Assembly: GCA_030657355.1 (NCBI GenBank)
Contig: CP131056.1
Location: 3,740,501 to 3,804,500, forward strand
Source: Radicibacter daui
GTDB taxonomy: Bacteria; Pseudomonadota; Alphaproteobacteria; Radicibacterales; Radicibacteraceae
DNA length: 64,000 bases
Reading direction: 5' to 3'
Below, piece after piece: positions 26,094-33,282 of the stretch; position 1 is the stretch's first letter, and each line of letters starts with the position of its first letter. Made by a program: the position numbers and the translations under genes. The notes below the pieces were generated by a model. It worked only from the letters and a program-made list of their open reading frames with translations, did not search any database and was not told where the DNA came from.

Positions 26094-27122
26094 TCAGTTG
26101 GCCTGAGAGCCAATTTCCTCATCCCAGCGGCTGAGCAGATGCTTGCGCACGTCGGGATCGCCAAAGAGTGCGAAATTGTAGTCAATCAGCTTGATGTCCT
26201 CGAACTTCGGCGCTTCCTTGGGCACCTCGGCCGACTTGTTGGACGGCAGCTGATAGGACTTGGCGTCCTTCATGTGGGACTGCGCCTCGGCGGAAAGCGC
26301 CCAGTCGTACCACTTCTTGGCGTTTTCCATGTTCTTGGCGCCCTTGACGATCGACATGGAGCCGATCTCGTAACCGGTGCCTTCACACGGGGCGACGACC
26401 TTGATGGGGAAGCCTTCAACCGTCTGCGCCACCGCATCATGCATGAAGACGATGCCGATGGTCGCCTCGCCGCGGGCCGCCGCCTTCACCGGAGCGGAGC
26501 CGGACTTGGTATATTGCGAGATGTTGGCGTTGAGCTTCTTCAGATACTCGAACGCCCCGTCCTCGCCCTTCAGCTGCACCAGCGTGGCGAGCGTGTTGTA
26601 GGACGTGCCCGAGGAGTTGGGGTTGGCGATCTGGATTTCGCCCTTGTAGGACGGGTCCAGCAGATCGTCCCAGCACTTGGGCTCCTTGAGGCCCTTCTTG
26701 GCCAGAAGCTCGGTGTTGTAGCCCCAGCCGAGTGCACCGGCATAAACGCCGACGGTGCGGTAGTTGGCGGCCTCGGCCTGCTTTTTCGCCCAGTCCTGCA
26801 ACTGGTCGAAGAGCGGGGATTTATATTCTTCCGTCAGCACCTCGGCAGCGGCCTGCAGATGCGGATCGCCAGTGCCGGCCCACCAGATATCGGTCTTGGG
26901 ATTGCGGGCTTCGGCGCGGATCTTGGCGTAGGTCTCGCCGGCCGACAGACGCACCATGTTCACGGTGATGTCGGACTGCTGCTCGAACAGGCCCTTCATC
27001 AATTCGCACACGGCCGGATCGGCGGAGCAGATCACGTTCAGCTCGCCGGCCGCACGGGCCGAATAGGCGGATAATGCAAGGCCTGCAGCCAGCACGGCTG
27101 CGGCCATCGTGGCAGAACGCAT
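26094..27122 (-). CDS. ABC transporter periplasmic binding protein (AfuA/FbpA-like)
   Basis: A 342-residue solute-binding protein with a signal peptide (MRSATMAAAVLAAGLALSAY, cleaved after ARA). The mature start ELNVICSADPAVCELM, then NPKTDIWWAGTGDPHLQAA, LGWGYNTELLAKKG, ANPNSSGTSYNTLATLVQL and PFIKVVAP-like strands, place it in the AfuA/FbpA family. I do not see the paired Tyr (YY) iron ligands near the C-terminus that ferric-binding FbpA uses, so iron is doubtful. A GGGAGGAAACCC site precedes the ATG at 27122. It is first in the operon, under a promoter with a LacI-type operator. Confidence 0.87.
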   Translation of the reverse strand: MRSATMAAAVLAAGLALSAYSARAAGELNVICSADPAVCELMKGLFEQQSDITVNMVRLSAGETYAKIRAEARNPKTDIWWAGTGDPHLQAAAEVLTEEYKSPLFDQLQDWAKKQAEAANYRTVGVYAGALGWGYNTELLAKKGLKEPKCWDDLLDPSYKGEIQIANPNSSGTSYNTLATLVQLKGEDGAFEYLKKLNANISQYTKSGSAPVKAAARGEATIGIVFMHDAVAQTVEGFPIKVVAPCEGTGYEIGSMSIVKGAKNMENAKKWYDWALSAEAQSHMKDAKSYQLPSNKSAEVPKEAPKFEDIKLIDYNFALFGDPDVRKHLLSRWDEEIGSQAN

Positions 27123-27161
27123 GGGTTTCCTCCCGGTATGCGGTGCTTTGGCGCACCTTTC

Positions 27162-27177
27162 TTGCAATGCTGTGCAA
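27162..27177. promoter_or_regulatory. LacI-type operator O1 in front of the binding-protein gene
   Basis: The 16-bp palindrome TTGCA-N6-TGCAA lies 40 bp upstream of the binding-protein ATG on the minus strand. A perfect -35 box TTGACA (complement at 27201-27206) lies just upstream on that strand, so a repressor here would block the promoter. It is the same pattern as O2. Confidence 0.75.
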
Positions 27178-27250
27178 CGGTGTCATACCGGGAAAAAGCC
27201 TGTCAACCTGATTGTCACAAAACTTTCATATTTTCCTTTTGAACAGTTTG

Positions 27251-27266
27251 TTGCACGCCCGTGCAA
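27251..27266. promoter_or_regulatory. LacI-type operator O2 in front of the lacI-like gene
   Basis: TTGCAC-GCCC-GTGCAA is a perfect 16-bp palindrome of the same TTGCA-N6-TGCAA form as O1. It lies 89 bp from O1 and 36 bp before the regulator's ATG. A further half-site GTGCAAA begins at 27271. It implies autoregulation and perhaps looping between the two sites. Confidence 0.75.
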
Positions 27267-27301
27267 ACCAGTGCAAAGCTGCCTCGCGAAGGAAGGGGAC
27301 G

Positions 27302-28315
27302 ATGGTGGCAAAAGTGTTTGTCAGCGCGCAGGAAGTGGCTGATCGGGCGGGGGTTTCACGCTCGGCGGTCTCGCGTACCTTTACCCCCGGCGCCAGCGTT
27401 TCACCGGAAACCAGAGCCCGGGTGATGGAGGCGGCGGACGCGCTTGGCTATCACGTCAACCATCTCGCCCGCGGGCTGATGCGCAATGAAAGCGGCATCA
27501 TCTGCCTGATCGCCTCCGATGTAGCGACTCCCTATCGCTCCGCCCTGCTGCGCGAGTTGACCCTGCAGTTGCAACAGGGCGGCAAGGTCGCCATGCTCAT
27601 CAATACCGACCGGTCGGACGGCAGCGTGGACCGCGCACTGCGCCAGGCGATCCGCTACCGGGCCGATGCCTCCATCATCCTTTCCGGCCTGCCCGACAAA
27701 TCCATTGCCCAGCTTTGCCTGCGCAGCGGCCAGCGGCTGGTGCTGATCAACCGCGACGATGACCAGCCCGGCCCGCTGCGCATCAATCTCGACGATCACG
27801 AAGCGGCCGGCCGCGTCGCCACCGCCTTCGTGCGCGCCGGTTGCCGCAGGCTGGCCTTTGCCAATTCCGAAGCCGGCACCCCCAGCCTGATGGCGCGCGA
27901 GGAAGGCTTCGTTGCCGCCGCCACGGCGCTTGGCCTCGCGGTGACGGTGGAGCGCTTCGGCTGGACGGGATATGAGGCCGGCAAAGTGCTGGCCCAGCGG
28001 CTGCTGACGCGGCGGGAGCGGCCGGATGCCGTCTTCTGCGCTACCGACCTTCTGGCCTGCGGCTTCATGGATGCCGCGCGCCAGCAATTTTCCCTCACCA
28101 TTCCGGACCAGCTCTGCATCGCCGGCTTTGACGATATCGAACAGGCCAGCTGGTCTTCCTACAACCTCACCACCTTCTCCCAGCCGATCCGGGAAATCGC
28201 CTCCCGCGCGGTGGAATGGCTGGGAGCGCCGATACCGGAAGACCATTCTCCCCGCCGCGACTCCCTGCGCCTCAAGGCCGATCTGGTCTGGCGGGGATCG
28301 ATCCGGGGCGGCTGA
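27302..28315 (+). CDS. LacI-family transcriptional regulator
   Basis: A 337-residue repressor. The N-terminal LacI helix-turn-helix is VSAQEVADRAGVSRSAVSRT, with hinge helix MEAADALGYHVNHLARGL. A periplasmic-binding-protein-like sensor domain follows (SGIICLIASDVATPYRS, ADASIILSGLP, GFDDIEQASWSSYNLTTF). The ATG at 27302 follows GGAAGGGG; the frame is open further upstream but that part overlaps operator O2. It is divergent from the ABC operon and probably senses the imported sugar or its derivative. LacI-type control is normal for sugars and unusual for iron uptake. Confidence 0.92.
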   Translation: MVAKVFVSAQEVADRAGVSRSAVSRTFTPGASVSPETRARVMEAADALGYHVNHLARGLMRNESGIICLIASDVATPYRSALLRELTLQLQQGGKVAMLINTDRSDGSVDRALRQAIRYRADASIILSGLPDKSIAQLCLRSGQRLVLINRDDDQPGPLRINLDDHEAAGRVATAFVRAGCRRLAFANSEAGTPSLMAREEGFVAAATALGLAVTVERFGWTGYEAGKVLAQRLLTRRERPDAVFCATDLLACGFMDAARQQFSLTIPDQLCIAGFDDIEQASWSSYNLTTFSQPIREIASRAVEWLGAPIPEDHSPRRDSLRLKADLVWRGSIRGG

Positions 28316-28318
28316 GGC

Positions 28319-30175
28319 TCAGCGCCTATCCTGTCCGAACACCTGGGTCAGGATATTGATGATCGCCCGTTCGGCGTAGGAAAGCTCGCGCTCGGCCGAG
28401 AAGATGACGGAGAGCGTGCCGGAGATTTCCTCCGGGTTGATCTGCACGGCAATGAGCCGGCCCGCTTCCAGATCCTGCCGCACGGACGAGGCCGGCAGCA
28501 CGGTGCAGAGGCGCGCCCGGCGCACCATGGCAATGGCAAGCGCCAGCGATCCCACTTCCACCGCCGGCTGGATATGCACATGGCGGGCATTGGCCGCCGC
28601 GATAAAGCTCTGATGGATGCTGAGATGGCGTGAGCCCAGCACCAGCGGCAGCTCGCTGACATCCGCCATGTTCACCATCTGCCGCCCGCCGAAATCGAGG
28701 GCGGGGTTGGCGACGACGGAGAGCGGCTCGCTCGGCCCCAGCAGCACGCGGGCGAACTGCGGCTGCACCACGCCCACGATGGCAAGGTTGAGATCGCCGG
28801 AGCGCACGCGCTCATGCAGCAGGCCGTTCGACCCTTCGCTGATCTGGAGATTGAGCAGCGGGTGCTGCTGGCTAATGGCGGTCATCGCCTCCGCCACTTT
28901 TTCCGTCAGCGCACTGTCATGGCCGGAGGAGGGAAGCGTGCCGATGGCAACCTTGTCCTGGGTGTGGGCGGCAATATCGCGCGACTGGCGCAGGATGAGG
29001 TTCTGCCGCCGCTCCATCTCCAGCGTCAGCGGCAATAGCCCGACGCCGGCAGGGGAGAGCACCACCCCGTTGCTACGCCGCTCGAACAGCGGCGCGCCCA
29101 GCACCTCTTCCATCGCATGGATCTGCGCCGAGACGGAGGACTGGGCGATGTTGGCAACCCGCGCCGCTGCCGAGATGCCGCCGCAGCGATGGGAAAGATT
29201 GAAATAATGCAGCTGGCGGGCAGAGAGCTGCGGGGCAAAGACGATGTTCTCATCCCCGCCCGCGATGTTGCGGCCGAGCAGATCGGCAAACAGCCGGGCC
29301 TTTTCCGCCAGCTCACCGGAAATGCGCATGCCCACCATCGAGGAGAGCGGCGGCGCCATATCCTCGCGGTGGATGCGGCTGAGCCCAAGCCGGTTCGCCA
29401 CCATGCTGGCCGGCAGCAGGAAGCGCATATGCGGAAAGTCCGCCAGCAGCCGGCCCAGTTCCGCCGGCTCCTCCTCGATCAGCTTCAGCTGCGGGCCGAG
29501 CCCGTTCTTGTCGGCATAGTCGATGGCCGCCCGCATCAGCGGCGGCGCCATCTTCATCAGCGCCAGCACATCCGTGCCCGCGCTCATGCGCTGGTCAACA
29601 TCGGCGGAACGAACGACGATCCACGGATCGTCGTAAAGCGGCGTCACCCCGCCGCCGCGCCGCGCTTCCTCGGGGCTGAAACAGCCGATCTCGATGCTGG
29701 CGCTGCGCTCGGGCGGAATATGGTCAAGCCCTTCGCCGGAAAAACCGGCCCCCGCCTGCCCGCCTGCCCCAAGGAACCGGCAGGCCACCATCACCTCGGG
29801 ATGCAGCGCCCCCATCTGCTGGATGGCGCGGCTGATCGCCTTGGAAAGCCTGCCGATGGCGAAGGTGAGGTTGACACGCACCTGCAGCTTTTCCACCTGC
29901 CCCGGCGGCAGCGCGGCGGCGCGCAGGGCATAGTCTTCCAGATGCAGCAGGGCGCAGGCGTTGCGGTAGAGCCAGAAGGCGGAAGGCAGCAGGCCGAGAT
30001 ACCGCCCGCTGCGCATGAAGAGCTTCATCTGCACGCGCTCTTCCAGCCCGTGCAGGGCGGTGCTGAGCGCGGACGGGGCAATGCCAAGCTGCCGCGCCGT
30101 GCGCGACAGGCTCGGATCCTGGCAGGCCAGGACGAACTTCGACAGGAGCCTCAGCTCTATCCCGGTATGTTCCAT
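28319..30175 (-). CDS. Tandem double LysR-type regulator (two HTH and two effector domains)
   Basis: A 618-residue protein made of two LysR units. Unit 1 has a helix-turn-helix at about residues 7-66 (LSRTARQLGIAPSALSTAL, ending RSGRYLGLLPSAF) and an effector-type domain to about 310. Unit 2 has a second helix-turn-helix at about 317-376 (ISAAARVANIAQSSVSAQI, then PLFERRSNGVVLSPAG) and a conventional LysR substrate domain to the end (VAIGTLPSSGHDSALT, LRLAIVG-like strands). Normal LysR proteins are about 300 residues. No stop or frameshift interrupts the join. I chose ATG 30175; ATG 30187 is equally possible. It is the last gene of the hutH-to-ubiD gene run and likely its regulator. Confidence 0.85.
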   Translation of the reverse strand: MEHTGIELRLLSKFVLACQDPSLSRTARQLGIAPSALSTALHGLEERVQMKLFMRSGRYLGLLPSAFWLYRNACALLHLEDYALRAAALPPGQVEKLQVRVNLTFAIGRLSKAISRAIQQMGALHPEVMVACRFLGAGGQAGAGFSGEGLDHIPPERSASIEIGCFSPEEARRGGGVTPLYDDPWIVVRSADVDQRMSAGTDVLALMKMAPPLMRAAIDYADKNGLGPQLKLIEEEPAELGRLLADFPHMRFLLPASMVANRLGLSRIHREDMAPPLSSMVGMRISGELAEKARLFADLLGRNIAGGDENIVFAPQLSARQLHYFNLSHRCGGISAAARVANIAQSSVSAQIHAMEEVLGAPLFERRSNGVVLSPAGVGLLPLTLEMERRQNLILRQSRDIAAHTQDKVAIGTLPSSGHDSALTEKVAEAMTAISQQHPLLNLQISEGSNGLLHERVRSGDLNLAIVGVVQPQFARVLLGPSEPLSVVANPALDFGGRQMVNMADVSELPLVLGSRHLSIHQSFIAAANARHVHIQPAVEVGSLALAIAMVRRARLCTVLPASSVRQDLEAGRLIAVQINPEEISGTLSVIFSAERELSYAERAIINILTQVFGQDRR

Positions 30176-30326
30176 GCGCGCCAGCATAGGGCCGGCACGC
30201 CGCTCTCTCAAGGCAGCGCCGGCCTTGCCGGCAGGCATGCGGGCGGGCATTCGGATGGATGGGGAGGCAGCCGCCCCGGCTCCCTCCCCTGCCCCGGCCC
30301 CACTGATCCGGCGCATCGCAGCCGGA

Positions 30327-31940
30327 TCAGTTCAGCGCGCCGATTGCGCCTTCCGCAGCAGCCAGCACGGCACCCGAGCGCACCATTTCGAGTGCCGGAC
30401 GGGTCTGGTTGGGCATGTAGCTGTCCTCTTCGGTGAAGGGGACATTCTTTGCCAGCGCGTCATAAAGCGCCTGGCTGCCCTTGCCGAGCTTGTACTCGGC
30501 CAACACACCGCGGGTGAGGAAGATGGCGCGGGCGGCCAGCAGGCATTCCACGCCAAGGATCTTCGGCATGTTGTCCAGCACCTGCTGCGCCTTGCGGCAG
30601 GACCAGGCGGCCATGGACACATGGTCTTCCTGGCTGCTCTTGGTCGGAATGGTGTCGGCCACCGACGGGAAGGCCAGCGTCTTGTTCTCCGAGGCCACGG
30701 CGGCGGCAGCGGTGGAGATGATGCCGTAACCGTAATTAAGACCGATGGGTTTGCCGGCAAGGTTGGGCGGCAAGCCATAGTTCAGCGTGGTGTCGCACAG
30801 GGCAAACAGGCGCCGCTCGGAGATGTTGCCGATCTCGATCAGCGCGATGGCGAGGATATCCATGGCAAAGCCGATCGGCTCGCAATGGAAGTTGCCGCCG
30901 GAGAGGAATTCCAGCGCGCCATTGTCGTTCCAGAACACCAGCGGATTGTCGGTGGCGGCGTTCAGCTCGCGGGTGATGAGCTGGCGGGCATGCAGCAGCT
31001 GGTCACGGCAGGAGCCATGCACCTGCGGCAAGCAGCGGAAGGAATACTGGTCCTGCACACGCGGATTATAGGTCGGGTGCAGGATGTCATCTTCCAGATG
31101 GACGGCGCGCGACCCTTCAGAGGTACGGCGCGAGCCCTCGATCAGGCGGCGGATGTTCTCGGCAGCGGCAATCTGGCCCGGCTGCTTGCGCACGGCGTGG
31201 ATGCGGGCATCGAAGGCCGCCTGCTCGCCGCGGATCGCCTCAAGGCTGAGGGCGCCGGCGGCGTCCGCCGTCTTCATGATCATCTCGGCATCGAAGAGCG
31301 TGAGCGCGGCCATGCCGGCGCACAGGCTGTTGCCGTTGATGAGGGCAAGGCAGTCCTTGGCCTTGAGGTCGAAGGCAACCGGCGAGATGCCGGCCTTGGC
31401 GAGCGCTTCCGGTGCGCTCATGCGCTTGCCCTGGTAGAAGGCTTCGGCCTGCTCGTAGCCGATCAGCACCGAGACCATGTGGGCGAGCGGAGCAAGATCG
31501 CCCGACGCGCCGACGGAGCCCTGGATCGGCACCACCGGATGCACGCCGCTGTTCAGCATCTGCACGAGGCGGTCCACCACTTCCATGCGCAGGCCCGACA
31601 CACCGACACAGAAGGCGTTGATACGCACGGCCATCATGGCACGCACGATCTGCTCGCTCGCCGGCTCGCCGATGCCCGAGCAGTGCGACAGCACGATGTT
31701 GCGCTGGAAGCGCTCGTTATCGGCCTGGCTGATCTTGTAGTCCTTGAGCTTGCCCACGCCGGTATTGAAGCCGTAGGTGGCGGGCGCGTTCTCGGTCAGC
31801 CAGTTTTCCTCGATATATTCGCGCTTGCGGATGATCTCCGCCCGGGAGGCCGGGGCGATTTCCACCTGCGCGCCGTCGCGGGCAATACGCACAACCTGCT
31901 CGATGGTCAGGCTGTCGCCGTCCAGAATGATCGTTTCCAT
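30327..31940 (-). CDS. Histidine ammonia-lyase family enzyme (aromatic amino acid lyase)
   Basis: A 537-residue MIO-dependent lyase. The cofactor-forming Ala-Ser-Gly is at about 145-147 in GSVGASGDLAPLAHM. Catalytic Tyr about 56 lies in TYGFNTGVGKL, and His about 86 in VLSHCSGIGEP. Arg is present in DQYSFRCLPQVHG, and the Gln-Glu pair in SQEDHVSM. It removes an amine from the alpha carbon to leave an acrylate side chain. It differs from typical HutH at GNFHCEP (usually GNFHGEP/GNFHAEP) and GLNYGYGI (usually GLNSGFMI), and no hutU, hutI or hutG is nearby. The substrate may therefore be a modified histidine, such as the ergothioneine handled by the related ergothionase, or another aromatic amino acid. 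GAGGAA precedes the ATG. Confidence 0.85.
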   Translation of the reverse strand: METIILDGDSLTIEQVVRIARDGAQVEIAPASRAEIIRKREYIEENWLTENAPATYGFNTGVGKLKDYKISQADNERFQRNIVLSHCSGIGEPASEQIVRAMMAVRINAFCVGVSGLRMEVVDRLVQMLNSGVHPVVPIQGSVGASGDLAPLAHMVSVLIGYEQAEAFYQGKRMSAPEALAKAGISPVAFDLKAKDCLALINGNSLCAGMAALTLFDAEMIMKTADAAGALSLEAIRGEQAAFDARIHAVRKQPGQIAAAENIRRLIEGSRRTSEGSRAVHLEDDILHPTYNPRVQDQYSFRCLPQVHGSCRDQLLHARQLITRELNAATDNPLVFWNDNGALEFLSGGNFHCEPIGFAMDILAIALIEIGNISERRLFALCDTTLNYGLPPNLAGKPIGLNYGYGIISTAAAAVASENKTLAFPSVADTIPTKSSQEDHVSMAAWSCRKAQQVLDNMPKILGVECLLAARAIFLTRGVLAEYKLGKGSQALYDALAKNVPFTEEDSYMPNQTRPALEMVRSGAVLAAAEGAIGALN

Positions 31941-31989
31941 GTCGGGTTCCTCAACTCTTCAAAAGGTTCGGTTTGGGTCAGCAGGCAGC

Positions 31990-33282
31990 TCAGCCCCGGC
32001 CAGCGTCATGGCGCTGGCGGTCGAGCTGCATCAGCGTGAGGGCGAGGACATCCGCCGCGCGGGCGAGGTCCTCCGGTTCGGTCCATTCTTCGGGGCAGTG
32101 GCTCCTGCCCTCATGCGAAGGGGCGAAAATCATGGCGGAGCGGGTGATGCGGGCGAGAAATGCCGCGTCATGCCCGGCGCCGGAAGCAAGAGGCAGGCTG
32201 GCGTGCCCGAGCGCCCGTGCCGCCTCGGCGATCACCGCCTGAAGGGCCGGATCGCAGGGGGTGGCGCGGGTACGGCTCAGCTGCTGCAGGCGGGTGAGCC
32301 GGCAACTCTCCGCATCGGCGGCGCTCTGGGCCAGCACGGCAAGCTGCGTCAGGTAGGCGGTCATCGCGGCGTCGCTTTCCGCCCGGATATCGACGGTAAT
32401 CTCGGCAGCGCCGGGCACCACATTGGCGCCGCCCGGCTCTATCTGCCAGACCCCGGCCGTGGCGGTGAAAAGGCCGGTTGCCTGCTGGTCTCGCGTGGCG
32501 TTGCGCAGGCCAAGGGCAAACCTCGCTGCCGCCAGCGAGGCATCGGCCCGCATGTCCATCGGTGCGGTGCCGGCATGGGCAGGCACACCCTCGAACCGCA
32601 CCTTCAGCCGGCAGATGCCCGCAATACCGCTGACGATGCCAACCGGCACGCCGCGCGCTTCCAGCACCGGCCCCTGCTCGATATGCAGCTCAACAAAGGC
32701 CGCGACATCACTGCGCCTGGCGGCGGCGATCTGCGCGCTGTCGCCGCCGATGCGGGTGATGGCATGCGCCAACGTTTCGCCGCCCGGTCCGGCAAGCGCC
32801 AGCTCCCCATCGCCCAGCGCCCCGGCCATGCCGCGGCTGCCGATGCAGGAAAGGCCCCACTCGCTTGGCTCCTCGGCCAGAAAATCGACCAGTTCCAGCG
32901 GATGGTGCAGCCCATGGCCGGCAGCCTTCAGTGCCCGGATGGCGGCAAGACCGCACAGGATGCCGGCAATACCGTCAAAGCGCCCGCCACCGGGCACCGT
33001 GTCGCTGTGGGAGCCGGTCATGATGACCGGAGCTGCCGGGTTCGCCCCCTCCAGCCGGCCGATAAGATTGCCGGCGGTATCGAGCCGCACGGTCAGCCCT
33101 TCCTCGGCAAAGCGCGCCTTCAGGAACTCGCGCCCTTCAAGAAAGAGCGGGGAGAAGGAGCGCCGCGTCCACGGCTTGTGCGGCTCGGTAATAGCGGCCA
33201 GCGCCTCGAAATCGGCCGCCAGCTGCTGGCGATCAACACCCGGCAGGACTGTGGACGCTTCGGGGGAGAGAACGATGTTCAT
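31990..33282 (-). CDS. N-carbamoyl-L-amino acid hydrolase / allantoate amidohydrolase
   Basis: M20-family metal hydrolase of 430 residues. Metal-site motifs in order: GSHSDTVPGGGRFDG near residue 90, FLAEEPSEWG near 138, ELHIEQGPVLE near 197, SGAGHDAAFLA near 365 and SHEGRSHCPEEWTEP near 387. The family splits an N-carbamoyl (ureido) group from an amino acid, giving the amino acid, CO2 and NH3. It overlaps the upstream cyclic amidohydrolase by 4 nt, so the two almost certainly act in sequence: ring opening of a cyclic ureide, then decarbamoylation. Confidence 0.88.
   Translation of the reverse strand: MNIVLSPEASTVLPGVDRQQLAADFEALAAITEPHKPWTRRSFSPLFLEGREFLKARFAEEGLTVRLDTAGNLIGRLEGANPAAPVIMTGSHSDTVPGGGRFDGIAGILCGLAAIRALKAAGHGLHHPLELVDFLAEEPSEWGLSCIGSRGMAGALGDGELALAGPGGETLAHAITRIGGDSAQIAAARRSDVAAFVELHIEQGPVLEARGVPVGIVSGIAGICRLKVRFEGVPAHAGTAPMDMRADASLAAARFALGLRNATRDQQATGLFTATAGVWQIEPGGANVVPGAAEITVDIRAESDAAMTAYLTQLAVLAQSAADAESCRLTRLQQLSRTRATPCDPALQAVIAEAARALGHASLPLASGAGHDAAFLARITRSAMIFAPSHEGRSHCPEEWTEPEDLARAADVLALTLMQLDRQRHDAGRG

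Noticed and set aside
21857-27122. Naming the AfuABC/FbpABC-like operon an iron transporter
   Set aside because: The phosphatase gene, the LacI regulator with operators, and the absence of an obvious YY ligand pair in the binding protein argue against iron. I left the substrate open.
30327-31940. Calling the ammonia-lyase a standard HutH of histidine utilisation
   Set aside because: No other hut gene is present, the neighbours are ureide hydrolases and UbiD/UbiX, and two pocket blocks differ from typical HutH. The family call stands but not the pathway.
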